Origin: Sulfitobacter mediterraneus
GTDB taxonomy: Bacteria; Pseudomonadota; Alphaproteobacteria; Rhodobacterales; Rhodobacteraceae
Direction: 5' to 3'
Length of the DNA stretch: 64,000 nucleotides
Assembly: GCF_016801775.1 (NCBI RefSeq)
Contig: NZ_CP069004.1
Coordinates: 1,364,001 to 1,428,000 of the forward strand
Each line of letters starts with the position of its first letter. Within the stretch, counting starts at the first letter, position 1. The translations under genes and the position numbers were made by a program. Below are positions 23,460 to 32,464 of this stretch, one piece after another. The notes under the pieces were generated by a model. The model worked only from the letters and a program-made list of their open reading frames with translations, had not been told where the DNA came from and did not search any database.

Positions 23460-23921
23460 TCAAACGCCAAGTGGCCCCGGCAGACGTTCCTCGCTGAGCA
23501 GCACATTCGCCTCCACCTCGCCCGCGCCGGGCAAGGTCATGATCCGCCGCCGCAGCACCCGTTCAAAATCCGGCAAATCCCGCGCCACGACCCGCAAACG
23601 GTAGTCATAAAGGCCCAGAACATGCTCCACCGTCTGCACTTCGGGGATCGCCGCCACTGCACGCTCAAAATCCTCGAGGCTGACGCGCCCCTTGGTGGCC
23701 AGTTTGATGCCCAAAAACACCGTCACCCCAAAGCCAAGACTTTCTGCATTGAGCCGCAATCTGCGCCCGCGCAAGATCCCGGCCTCCTCAAGCCGCCGGA
23801 TGCGCCGCCATGTGGCCGGCTGGCTCAGCCCATAGCGCCGCCCCAAGGCAGAAGCACTTTGTGTGGCGTCGCGCGCCAGTGACCGGATCAATTGATGGTC
23901 GATTTCATCAAGATCAATCAT
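23460..23921 (-). CDS. Lrp/AsnC-family regulator, second of a coupled pair
   Basis: 153 aa. N-terminal HTH (DEIDHQLIRSLARDATQSASALGRRYGLSQPATWRRIRRLEEAGI) and a C-terminal RAM ligand domain (about 70-145). The ATG overlaps the TGA of the preceding regulator by 4 bp (ATGA), so the two are made together and could form mixed oligomers. Both lie divergent from ilvC, so branched-chain amino acid synthesis is the likely target. Confidence 0.92.
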   Translation of the reverse strand: MIDLDEIDHQLIRSLARDATQSASALGRRYGLSQPATWRRIRRLEEAGILRGRRLRLNAESLGFGVTVFLGIKLATKGRVSLEDFERAVAAIPEVQTVEHVLGLYDYRLRVVARDLPDFERVLRRRIMTLPGAGEVEANVLLSEERLPGPLGV

Positions 23922-24373
23922 ATCGGCAAAGTCTGTTCTGATTTGATCCGCGCCACCTGCATCAAGGCCTCAATGTCCGCAATATGCGGCAGGGTCAGGA
24001 TACGGCTGCGGTAAATCTGTTGATAGTGGCCCATGTCACGGGCGATGATCGAGAGGCGCACATCGACGCGGCCCAAAAAGGTCTGGACCTCGATCACCTC
24101 GGGCACCTGCCGTGCCTCGGCGAGAAAGGCGTCAAACGCATTGCTTTGGGTTTTGTCCAGCGTCACCCGCAAGGACACCTCCACCGCATAGCCAAGCGCG
24201 GCCCAGTTCACCACCGCGCTCACGCCCTGCACGATGCCGTCATCTTCCATCTTGGCAATCCGCCGCGCCGCCTTGCCCGGTGTCATGCCGCAGCGTTCGG
24301 CCAATTCACCGGGGCTCAGGCTTGGCTCCGCCTGCCAATAGCGCAACAAACGCCGATCCATGTCATCAAGCAT
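23918..24373 (-). CDS. Lrp/AsnC-family regulator, first of a coupled pair
   Basis: 151 aa from ATG 24373 (MLDDMDRRLLRYWQ); the frame extends 9 codons upstream. HTH SPGELAERCGMTPGKAARRIAKMEDDGIV and a RAM domain follow. Its partner overlaps it at the 3' end. Its start is 135 bp from the divergent ilvC start, and the two share an AT-richer control region with several TGATC/GATCA-like half-sites but no site I would name. Confidence 0.92.
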   Translation of the reverse strand: MLDDMDRRLLRYWQAEPSLSPGELAERCGMTPGKAARRIAKMEDDGIVQGVSAVVNWAALGYAVEVSLRVTLDKTQSNAFDAFLAEARQVPEVIEVQTFLGRVDVRLSIIARDMGHYQQIYRSRILTLPHIADIEALMQVARIKSEQTLPI

Positions 24374-24391
24374 GATTTTTCCATTATTTGA

Positions 24392-25531
<1,140 letters not shown>

Positions 25532-25552
25532 GGCTTACGATCTCGACAATTC

Positions 25553-25586
25553 AGCGCCCGGCAGCCTGTTCTGCTGGGCGCTTTTT
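25553..25586 (+). terminator. Intrinsic terminator of ilvC
   Basis: AGCGCCCGGCAG pairs with CTGCTGGGCGCT over 12 bp (one G-T), 6-base loop, then TTTTA. It starts 21 bp after the ilvC stop. Confidence 0.88.
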
Positions 25587-25630
25587 ATTGTGCGGGCCTT
25601 TTCAGCTGGCCGGCACACAGGAGAAGCCCA

Positions 25631-26725
25631 ATGAATTATGCGGACATGGAAACACCCTGCCTTATCCTCGACCACGAGCGATTTGAGGCCAATGCAGCCA
25701 GGATGCGTGCCCATTGTGATGCACGCGGTGTCGCCCTCCGGCCGCATCTCAAGACGCTCAAATCGGTTGACGCGGCCAAGGTTGCGACGGGTGGAATGCT
25801 GCAGAGGATCACGGTTTCTACGCTCCGCGAGGCGGAGGTTCTCGCCCGCGCCGGTTTTGACGACATCCTGCATGCTGCGGGGATTACGCCGAACAAGTTT
25901 GATCACGTGCGCAGGATCAACGCAGAGACTGGCAAGAGGCTGATCCTGACCCTTGATTCTATCGAAATGGCGCAGGCTTTGGTGCAAAACGACCTGCCCA
26001 ACAGTGCGATGATCGAGATTGACTGCGGCGAACATCGAGGCGGGATCGGAAGCGATAACAAAGATTTAGAAGACATCGCCCGGGTGCTTGGACGTCAATT
26101 TGCGGGCATTATGACCCACGCAGGTCATTCTTATAGCTCTGACGAGATCGGACGGATCAAAGAGATCGCCGATGATGAGGTCAATGCAGCCACCACAGCG
26201 GCAACGCGGCTCCGGGCTGCCGGGATAGAGGTGCCGATTGTCTCTGTCGGATCAACGCCCACGGTGCTGCATGCGGACACCCTCGACGGGGTCAATGAGG
26301 TGCGCTGCGGGATCTACATGGTCTGGGATCTGAGCCAATTCGGGCGGGGCATCTGCGCCCTAGACGATCTCGCCTTGACGGTGCTGGCCACGGTGATCGG
26401 GCACAACCGAAGCGCGGGCGTTCTGACCGTCGATGCGGGCGCTCTGGCCATGTCCAAGGACATAGGCGCCAACACCTATCTGCCTGATGCGCGTTTTGGC
26501 TGGCTTTGCGATGCAAATGACCTGACCCCGTTGGGTCTGAGCATCGACACAGTGCATCAGGAGCACGGCACGGTGGTGGTCAAAGACCCGTCCGCATTTG
26601 ACCGTTTGCCCATCGGAACACAGGTGCGCATTCTGCCCGGTCATGCCTGCCTCACGGCGGCGGGCGGCTATGAAGGCTATCATCTGCGGCAGGGTGGGTT
26701 CTGGCCAAGGTTCAACGGCTGGTGA
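25631..26725 (+). CDS. DSD1-type PLP enzyme (D-threonine aldolase / D-serine dehydratase family)
   Basis: 364 aa, fold type III. The PLP Lys is K41 in RPHLKTLK, followed by an alanine-racemase-like barrel and a C-terminal beta domain. The metal ligands of the eukaryotic-type D-serine dehydratase group, His in QEHGTV and His/Cys in PGHACLT, are present. Such enzymes cleave D-threonine/D-3-hydroxyaspartate or deaminate D-serine. Start ATG 25631 follows an AGGAG. A terminator lies between it and the cupin gene, so it is probably monocistronic. Confidence 0.85.
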   Translation: MNYADMETPCLILDHERFEANAARMRAHCDARGVALRPHLKTLKSVDAAKVATGGMLQRITVSTLREAEVLARAGFDDILHAAGITPNKFDHVRRINAETGKRLILTLDSIEMAQALVQNDLPNSAMIEIDCGEHRGGIGSDNKDLEDIARVLGRQFAGIMTHAGHSYSSDEIGRIKEIADDEVNAATTAATRLRAAGIEVPIVSVGSTPTVLHADTLDGVNEVRCGIYMVWDLSQFGRGICALDDLALTVLATVIGHNRSAGVLTVDAGALAMSKDIGANTYLPDARFGWLCDANDLTPLGLSIDTVHQEHGTVVVKDPSAFDRLPIGTQVRILPGHACLTAAGGYEGYHLRQGGFWPRFNGW

Positions 26726-26815
26726 GCGCAGCTTTTCAAATCTCTTGGCGTCCTACTGGGCCGGCTCCAAAGGCGGCCCTGCCATCCTTCGGCCCATGGC
26801 GAAGTAAATCTGATT

Positions 26816-26842
26816 GACCCCGGTCCCCTGTCGGGGTCTTTT
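26816..26842 (+). terminator. Intrinsic terminator after the DSD1-type gene
   Basis: GACCCCG (26816-26822) pairs with CGGGGTC (26832-26838), loop of 9, followed by TTTTG. Confidence 0.8.
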
Positions 26843-26880
26843 GCGTGAACGCATCACCCCCAAGGTCTAGGAGAGCCGAG

Positions 26881-27378
26881 ATGCCCATCATCACCAAAGC
26901 CGCCGCAAGACGCGAGAGCGATGACGGCAAGGGCAACCCATGTGGCCCTTACGAGGCGCTGCTTTTTTCCGACAGCGGAGGGTTGACCCAATTTGGCGCT
27001 TTTGTTGAGACCCTGCCACCGGGTTCGGCATCGTCCATCAAACATTGGCATGCCAAGGAAGACGAAATGATCTATGTTCTGGACGGCGTTGCAACTGTCC
27101 TCGAAGGAGATAAGGAACACCAGCTCACCCCCGGAGATGCTGCAACTTTCAGGGCCGGCGATCCCTTGGGACATTGCGTGCAGAACAAGTCAGACCGACC
27201 GATTACATATCTCGTCATCGGCACTCGCAAGGAGGCCGACACCGTGACCTTTCCGGACCACGACCGCGTTCTGCATTTCACCAGAGATGACGCAGGAGAG
27301 ACTGCCGAAAGACATTTTGAAACCTTACAAGGCGCGCCTGCAACCAGCCCCTATGTGATCGACGCCAGTGCCACCTGA
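26881..27378 (+). CDS. Cupin-domain protein
   Basis: 165 aa from ATG 26881, which has AGGAGAG at 8-12 bases; codons upstream are intergenic. One cupin barrel: motif 1 IKHWHAKEDEMIYVLDG (two His and a Glu for a metal) and motif 2 with LTPGDAATFRAGDPLGHCVQN (His). C-terminal tail of 40 residues outside the barrel. Cupins of this kind bind a metal and a small ligand; substrate unknown. Its stop overlaps the next gene by 11 bp, so it is translationally coupled to the EamA transporter. Confidence 0.82.
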   Translation: MPIITKAAARRESDDGKGNPCGPYEALLFSDSGGLTQFGAFVETLPPGSASSIKHWHAKEDEMIYVLDGVATVLEGDKEHQLTPGDAATFRAGDPLGHCVQNKSDRPITYLVIGTRKEADTVTFPDHDRVLHFTRDDAGETAERHFETLQGAPATSPYVIDASAT

Positions 27379-28294
27379 CACCACCCCACGCATCACCCTC
27401 TACAGCTGGCTGATGGTGGCCATCCTTGCCTTTGTCTGGGGCGGCACGTTTATGGTCACCGAAGTGGCGCTGCGTGGCATCACCCCGTTCTGGCTGGCGG
27501 CCTCGCGCATTGTATTCGCTGCCCTGATCATGATCGCGGTTTGGGGATTGCGCGGCTTTGTCCTGTTCCAGGCTCCACTCAGCGGGCCTCAACGTGCGGC
27601 CCTGTTCACCATCGGCGCGGCCAGTTCGGCGGTGCCTTTTTCCCTGCTCGCTTGGGGCCAGCAGCATGTGACCTCTGGCTTTGCCGGCGTGTCCATGGCC
27701 TCAACCGCGCTGATCATGCTGGTGCTGGCGCATTTCTTTGTGCCGGGTGAACGGTTGACCCTGCGCCGGTCTATCGGGTTTGCCATCGGATTTTGCGGGG
27801 TTGTGGTGCTGATCGGTGGTCAAGCCTTCGAGACCTCGGGCGGCCTGCTGGAACCCATTGGACGTGCGGCCTGCATCGGCGCCGCGTTCTGTTATTCGGT
27901 CAGCTCGATCCTGATGCGCCGATTGCCTGCGGTCGATCCCATTGGTCTGGCGACCGTATTGCTGTTGATCGCCTCGTCCATCACCGTGCCGCTGGCCCTC
28001 ATCACCGAAGGGCTGCCGCCGCTGCCAGACAAGCAAACCCTTGTTGTGCTTGCCTTTCTGGGACTGATCCCCACTGCTGCCGCCAATATCCTGCGGGTGC
28101 TGGTGGTGCGCAGCGCCGGGCCGGTCTTCATGTCACTGGTCAATTACCAGGTGCCGGTCTGGTCTGTGGTGCTGGGCGCATGGATCCTGGCCGAACCGAT
28201 GCCGCCATCGCTGCTTTATGCGATGGTCTTGATCTTGGTCGGGGTCGGGATCAGCCAATATGGAGCATTGCGCCGGTTGTTTGGCCGCGCCTAA
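27368..28294 (+). CDS. DMT-superfamily (EamA) transporter
   Basis: 308 aa, ten predicted helices in two EamA repeats (about 12-145 and 160-300), an inner-membrane metabolite exporter by family. GTG start at 27368 lies inside the end of the cupin gene; the first ATG with membrane sense is internal, so the GTG is preferred. The fixed pair with the cupin suggests that the two act on one small molecule. Its TAA overlaps the glmM stop by 4 bp on the opposite strand (CTAA). Confidence 0.87.
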   Translation: MPPDTTPRITLYSWLMVAILAFVWGGTFMVTEVALRGITPFWLAASRIVFAALIMIAVWGLRGFVLFQAPLSGPQRAALFTIGAASSAVPFSLLAWGQQHVTSGFAGVSMASTALIMLVLAHFFVPGERLTLRRSIGFAIGFCGVVVLIGGQAFETSGGLLEPIGRAACIGAAFCYSVSSILMRRLPAVDPIGLATVLLLIASSITVPLALITEGLPPLPDKQTLVVLAFLGLIPTAAANILRVLVVRSAGPVFMSLVNYQVPVWSVVLGAWILAEPMPPSLLYAMVLILVGVGISQYGALRRLFGRA

Positions 28295-29643
28295 CTCGAA
28301 CCGCCAACGGCCTCTGTCACAGCCGCCACAACACCATCCACACAACGCTCCATCAGCGCTGCGTCTTCGTGTTCGGCCATCACCCGGACCAAGGGTTCAG
28401 TGCCGGACTTGCGGATGAGCAGACGCCCACCCCCAGACAAATCCGCCTCTGCCTGCGCGATCGCTGCCTTGACCGGGGCCATTTCCAGCGGCGCCTGGCC
28501 CGCCGCAAAACGTACGTTCTTAAGCAATTGCGGCACCGCATCAAATTGATGCAACAACTCTGACGCCTTGCGCCCGCCCCGCACCAGTTCCGCCAGAAAC
28601 TGCATGCCCGCCATCAGCCCGTCGCCCGTGGTGGCATAATCGGTCATCACGATGTGCCCCGATTGTTCGCCGCCAAGGTTAAAGCCGCCCTGCCGCATGC
28701 GTTCCACCACATAGCGATCGCCAACGCTGGTGCGTTCCAGCCGCAAACCACGCGCGTCCAGGAAACGCTCCAGCCCCAGATTGCTCATCACAGTGGCCAC
28801 AAGGGCGTTGCCCTTCAGCCGATCTTCTTCGGCCCAGCGGGCCGCCATCAGCGCCATGAACTGATCGCCGTCGCCAACATTGCCTTTCTCGTCGATCAGA
28901 ATCACCCGGTCGGCATCACCATCCAGACAAATGCCCACATCTGCCCCATGGGCCACGACCGTTTCTGCCGCGGATTGCGGATGGGTCGATCCACAGCCCT
29001 CGTTGATGTTGTGGCCATTGGGGGCCACGCCCACGGGAATCACGGTCGCGCCCAGCTCCCACAGGGTCATCGGCGCGACGTGATGCGCCGCACCGTTGGC
29101 GCAATCTATCACCACCTTCAACCCGTCCAGACGCATCTGGCGCGGAAAGGAGGATTTCACCCTTTCGATGTAACGAAAGCGGCTGTCGTCGATACGTTTG
29201 GCGCGGCCAATCTCGGCCGCCGCAGTCGGTTCAACCCCTTCGGCGACCAGCGCCTCAATCTCGGCCTCAGCCTGATCGGACAGTTTGAACCCGTCAGGGC
29301 CAAAGAATTTGATGCCATTGTCATGGGCCGGGTTGTGGCTGGCGGAAATCATCACACCCAGATCGGCGCGCATCGACCGGGTCAGCAGCCCAACCGCCGG
29401 GGTCGGCACCGGCCCCAAAAGCAGCACATTCATGCCCGTGCTGGTCAGACCCGCCGTCAGCGCGTTTTCAAACATATAGCCAGACAACCGCGTGTCCTTG
29501 CCAATCACCACCCGGTGCACACCCTTGTTGTCACGCCGGAAATAACGCCCCACAGCCGCACCGATGCGCAGGGCCATCTCGGCGGTCATGGGATAGATAT
29601 TGGCCGTGCCACGCACGCCGTCAGTGCCAAAAAGCTTTGTCAT
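28291..29643 (-). CDS. glmM: Phosphoglucosamine mutase
   Basis: 450 aa. Interconverts glucosamine 6-P and 1-P for UDP-GlcNAc, needed for peptidoglycan and lipid [13 protein letters not shown] start, phosphoserine loop ISASHNP with S102, metal loop DGDADR, and the C-terminal phosphate-binding [12 protein letters not shown]. Start ATG 29643 overlaps the folP TGA (ATGA); ten further in-frame codons upstream belong to folP. Last gene of folB-folP-glmM; folP-glmM order is widespread in proteobacteria. Confidence 0.97.
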   Translation of the reverse strand: MTKLFGTDGVRGTANIYPMTAEMALRIGAAVGRYFRRDNKGVHRVVIGKDTRLSGYMFENALTAGLTSTGMNVLLLGPVPTPAVGLLTRSMRADLGVMISASHNPAHDNGIKFFGPDGFKLSDQAEAEIEALVAEGVEPTAAAEIGRAKRIDDSRFRYIERVKSSFPRQMRLDGLKVVIDCANGAAHHVAPMTLWELGATVIPVGVAPNGHNINEGCGSTHPQSAAETVVAHGADVGICLDGDADRVILIDEKGNVGDGDQFMALMAARWAEEDRLKGNALVATVMSNLGLERFLDARGLRLERTSVGDRYVVERMRQGGFNLGGEQSGHIVMTDYATTGDGLMAGMQFLAELVRGGRKASELLHQFDAVPQLLKNVRFAAGQAPLEMAPVKAAIAQAEADLSGGGRLLIRKSGTEPLVRVMAEHEDAALMERCVDGVVAAVTEAVGGSS

Positions 29644-30662
29644 GCCTGTCTTCCTGCCATGGCAGCCCGCCACAGCGCTATTGCCTGAGTTGTTTGCGGC
29701 ACATCATGCACACGCAGGATCTGAATACCATGGGCAAGGCCTGCAAGCGCAACCGCAATCGACCCCGGTGCGCGGTGATCTGCCTGCGGGGCATTGCCGA
29801 TGGTGCCGATAAACCGCTTGCGCGATGCACCCAATAGGATCGGCACCCCCAGATCATGAAACAGGCTGAGCCGCGCCAAGAGGGTCAGGTTGTGATCCAG
29901 CGTCTTGCCAAAACCGATGCCCGGATCGGCGATGATCCGGCTGCGCGGAATGCCCTGGGCCGCAAGCGTTTCAATGCGGCCTGCCAGATAGTCGAAGACA
30001 TCCAGCAGCACATCATCATAGCGCGGGTCTTGCTGCATGGTTTCGGGATCGCCCTGCGCATGCATCACACAAACCGGCAAGGACCGTGCCGCGCAGAAAG
30101 GCGCCAGCGCCTCATCATAGGTCAGCCCGGAAACGTCATTGACCAGATCCGCACCCGCCCGGATTGCGTTTTCAGCCACCGCCGCTTTGCGGGTGTCGAT
30201 GGAGATCGCACAATCCACACCGGAGGCCCGCAACCCTTCGATGACAGGAGACGTACGGCGGATCTCTTCGTCCACGGCGACGGTTTCCGCGCCGGGGCGG
30301 GTGGATTCGCCGCCGATGTCCAGAATATCCACGCCCGCAGCCTGCATCTGCAATCCGGCGCGAACCGCGTCCTGTTCCGCCGCATGAACACCGCCATCTG
30401 AAAAACTGTCCGGTGTGGTGTTCAGAATGCCCATCACCCGTGGACGATCCATGGTCAGCATGGCCACTTGCGGGCGCGGTGCACTCAAAAGGGCGGCCGC
30501 ATCGGCCGGCAGGTCTTGCGCCGCGATGATCTGCCCCGACGCGCCACGGCGCAATACCTCAACTTGCGAGAACCAGCCCCATCCCCCCGCAAGGGAAAGC
30601 GCCTCATCAGGCCGCGCTGGCCCGCATTGCACAAGCGGGCGAAAATAGTCGCGCCCAGTCAC
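29640..30662 (-). CDS. folP: Dihydropteroate synthase with N-terminal extension
   Basis: 340 aa from GTG 30662. Joins p-aminobenzoate to dihydropterin pyrophosphate; target of sulfonamides. The TIM barrel starts near residue 70 ([16 protein letters not shown]), with [35 protein letters not shown] and GASRKRFIG all present. The first ~65 residues ([23 protein letters not shown]) are extra relative to E. coli FolP but usual in Rhodobacteraceae. The GTG overlaps the folB stop (GTGA), deciding the start. Confidence 0.93.
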   Translation of the reverse strand: MTGRDYFRPLVQCGPARPDEALSLAGGWGWFSQVEVLRRGASGQIIAAQDLPADAAALLSAPRPQVAMLTMDRPRVMGILNTTPDSFSDGGVHAAEQDAVRAGLQMQAAGVDILDIGGESTRPGAETVAVDEEIRRTSPVIEGLRASGVDCAISIDTRKAAVAENAIRAGADLVNDVSGLTYDEALAPFCAARSLPVCVMHAQGDPETMQQDPRYDDVLLDVFDYLAGRIETLAAQGIPRSRIIADPGIGFGKTLDHNLTLLARLSLFHDLGVPILLGASRKRFIGTIGNAPQADHRAPGSIAVALAGLAHGIQILRVHDVPQTTQAIALWRAAMAGRQA

Positions 30663-31585
30663 AACCTGTCCTGCTCCGCCGAGATGGATTTGAGCGGCAC
30701 GGATGCCTCTTGCGGCAGCGCCGCCCCTATCACCAGCATATCCTCGGCCTCCATCGAGGCGGCAAACCATGCGGCCAGCGCCACCGCATCACGCGGCTGG
30801 GCAGACGGGGTATCCACAGAATCCAGAACGATTTTGGAGGGTGCCCAAACACAGGTCTGGCCATTCTTCATCGCCCAATCCAGTTCGGTGCGCGTGTCCA
30901 CCACAACGCAGCGGTCATCCCTGGAGGCCAGAACCCATGCATTCTGTTCAATCGCCAACAGATCAATCCGGCGCTGTGCCATCTTGTGCGACAACTGCGG
31001 CGCGGCGGCATCCGGTGCGCCCACACAAATAATCACCGGCTTGCCCTGCCCGGTCAATTGATCCAGCCATCCCGCCAGATGCGGAGAGGCAATTGCGGCA
31101 TTGCCCAGAAACAGAAACTGCGGCTGCGGTGCGGCCTCTTGCACCACCTCGGGCGCGGGGGCAGCGGCCACGCGGGCCCGCACAATCTCGACGCCCAATG
31201 CACCGGGGCCACGATCCAGCTTTTCGATACGCACAAAGGCCCGCATGGCCTGCGGTTCCAGCAATATTCGATCTGCAACGCGCTCTGCCAGTGTTTCAAG
31301 CAACGCCAAACGCTCCACCGCCAGTTCTGCGGCAATCGCTTCGGTCACTCGGTCATAGCTCAGGATACGGTCCACATCGTCTTCAATAGGCCCGGTCAGC
31401 GGCTGCACCTCAACCACGACATTAAAGCAGATGCGCTGTGTCACCCCGCGTTCAGCCTGAAACGCGCCGATCTCGACCTCGACGATGTGATCGCGCAGGG
31501 AAATGCGGTCCAGCGGAGCATCACCGGCCATGGCCTCCGCACGCTCTGAGGGATGCGCAAAGGCAAGGCGGACTTCGTTCGACAT
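30659..31585 (-). CDS. folB: Dihydroneopterin aldolase with a C-terminal extra domain
   Basis: 308 aa from ATG 31585, about 2.5 times a normal FolB (~120 aa). Residues ~25-145 are FolB: DRISLRDHIVEVEIGAFQAERGVTQRI, the ILSYDRVTEAI segment and LLETLAERVADRIL with the catalytic-region Glu. Residues ~160-308 form a second soluble domain (FLFLGNAAIASPHLAGWLDQL ... WAPSKIVLDS) that I cannot assign. FolB makes 6-hydroxymethyl-dihydropterin for FolP, whose gene overlaps it by 4 bp. No folK (HPPK) is in the cluster, and the extra domain lacks HPPK motifs that I recognise. Confidence 0.85.
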   Translation of the reverse strand: MSNEVRLAFAHPSERAEAMAGDAPLDRISLRDHIVEVEIGAFQAERGVTQRICFNVVVEVQPLTGPIEDDVDRILSYDRVTEAIAAELAVERLALLETLAERVADRILLEPQAMRAFVRIEKLDRGPGALGVEIVRARVAAAPAPEVVQEAAPQPQFLFLGNAAIASPHLAGWLDQLTGQGKPVIICVGAPDAAAPQLSHKMAQRRIDLLAIEQNAWVLASRDDRCVVVDTRTELDWAMKNGQTCVWAPSKIVLDSVDTPSAQPRDAVALAAWFAASMEAEDMLVIGAALPQEASVPLKSISAEQDRL

Positions 31586-31694
31586 GGTTCTGGCCTTCAA
31601 TGGGTGTTTTCAGATGCGGGCATAGCCGATCCGGCCCGCATTAGCAGCCATTTTTCCGGCAGACCAGCACCGGAACACGCCCTTTTGGGCAAAT

Positions 31695-32336
31695 TCAGTT
31701 GGAGGCCGTGCGCCAGGTGTGACGGTAGAACAGATGCACACCGATCCGGGCCGTGCGGGTGTAGACGCGCGACCAACGCGGTTTGACCGCCGTTGTGTGG
31801 TAATGCGTGGCGCCATCCGTCAGCTCAGGCGCCTTGCCGTCAAGGCTTGCGCGGGCCACTTTCGACACGCGGGCAAAGGCACGTGGCTCAGCGATCACTT
31901 CTTTATGGCCATCACAGGTATAGGTGAACTGGCACTGATATTTCTTGCCGGTCCCCTGATTGATCACACCGCAAGGAGTGCTGGGAAAGCGTTTGCTTTC
32001 CACCCGGTTCAGGATCACCTCGGCCACGGCAAACTGGCCCTTCACGGTCTCGCCGCGCGCCTCGAAATAAAGCGCCTCGGCCAGACAGCGCCATTGGGCG
32101 GACCCTGAGGCTTTGGGCTGCGCGTCGAGCCACTTGCGTGAGAACTCAACATCGGATTTGGCTGCTTTTGGCTCTGTGACCAACGACTTCAATCGTTTGT
32201 CCCCGGCAGATTTGAGGCCCTTTGCCTCGACCTTAGCCAGTTCTTCGGCCTTGTCTGCATTGGCTGTTGCGACCACGGGGGTGATCACGATGGCCGACAA
32301 AAGTGCCGCGAAAATCGAAGTCTGAAACCAACGCAT
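31695..32336 (-). CDS. Secreted SleB-type cell wall hydrolase
   Basis: 213 aa. Signal peptide 1-27 (FQTSIFAALLSAIVITPVVATANA), a Lys/Glu/Ala-rich linker (28-75), then a Hydrolase_2 (SleB/CwlJ) domain: CLAEALYFEARGE holds the catalytic Glu, followed by FAVAEVILNRVES, CQFTYTCDG, and GATHYHTTAVKPRW. Lytic-transglycosylase-like activity on peptidoglycan is expected in the periplasm. It probably has its own promoter; the 109 bp to folB include two GC-rich hairpins. Confidence 0.9.
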   Translation of the reverse strand: MRWFQTSIFAALLSAIVITPVVATANADKAEELAKVEAKGLKSAGDKRLKSLVTEPKAAKSDVEFSRKWLDAQPKASGSAQWRCLAEALYFEARGETVKGQFAVAEVILNRVESKRFPSTPCGVINQGTGKKYQCQFTYTCDGHKEVIAEPRAFARVSKVARASLDGKAPELTDGATHYHTTAVKPRWSRVYTRTARIGVHLFYRHTWRTASN

Positions 32337-32464
32337 GCTGCGCCTCGTGTGCTGTTAACTCAGCTGAGCGCCTACCCAGAATCCGCGTTCTGGTAAACCC
32401 ACCCGTTTGCGGGTGCGTCAATTGTGGAAAAAATTGGCCGGTATTGTTGATCCGCAGGGGATTT

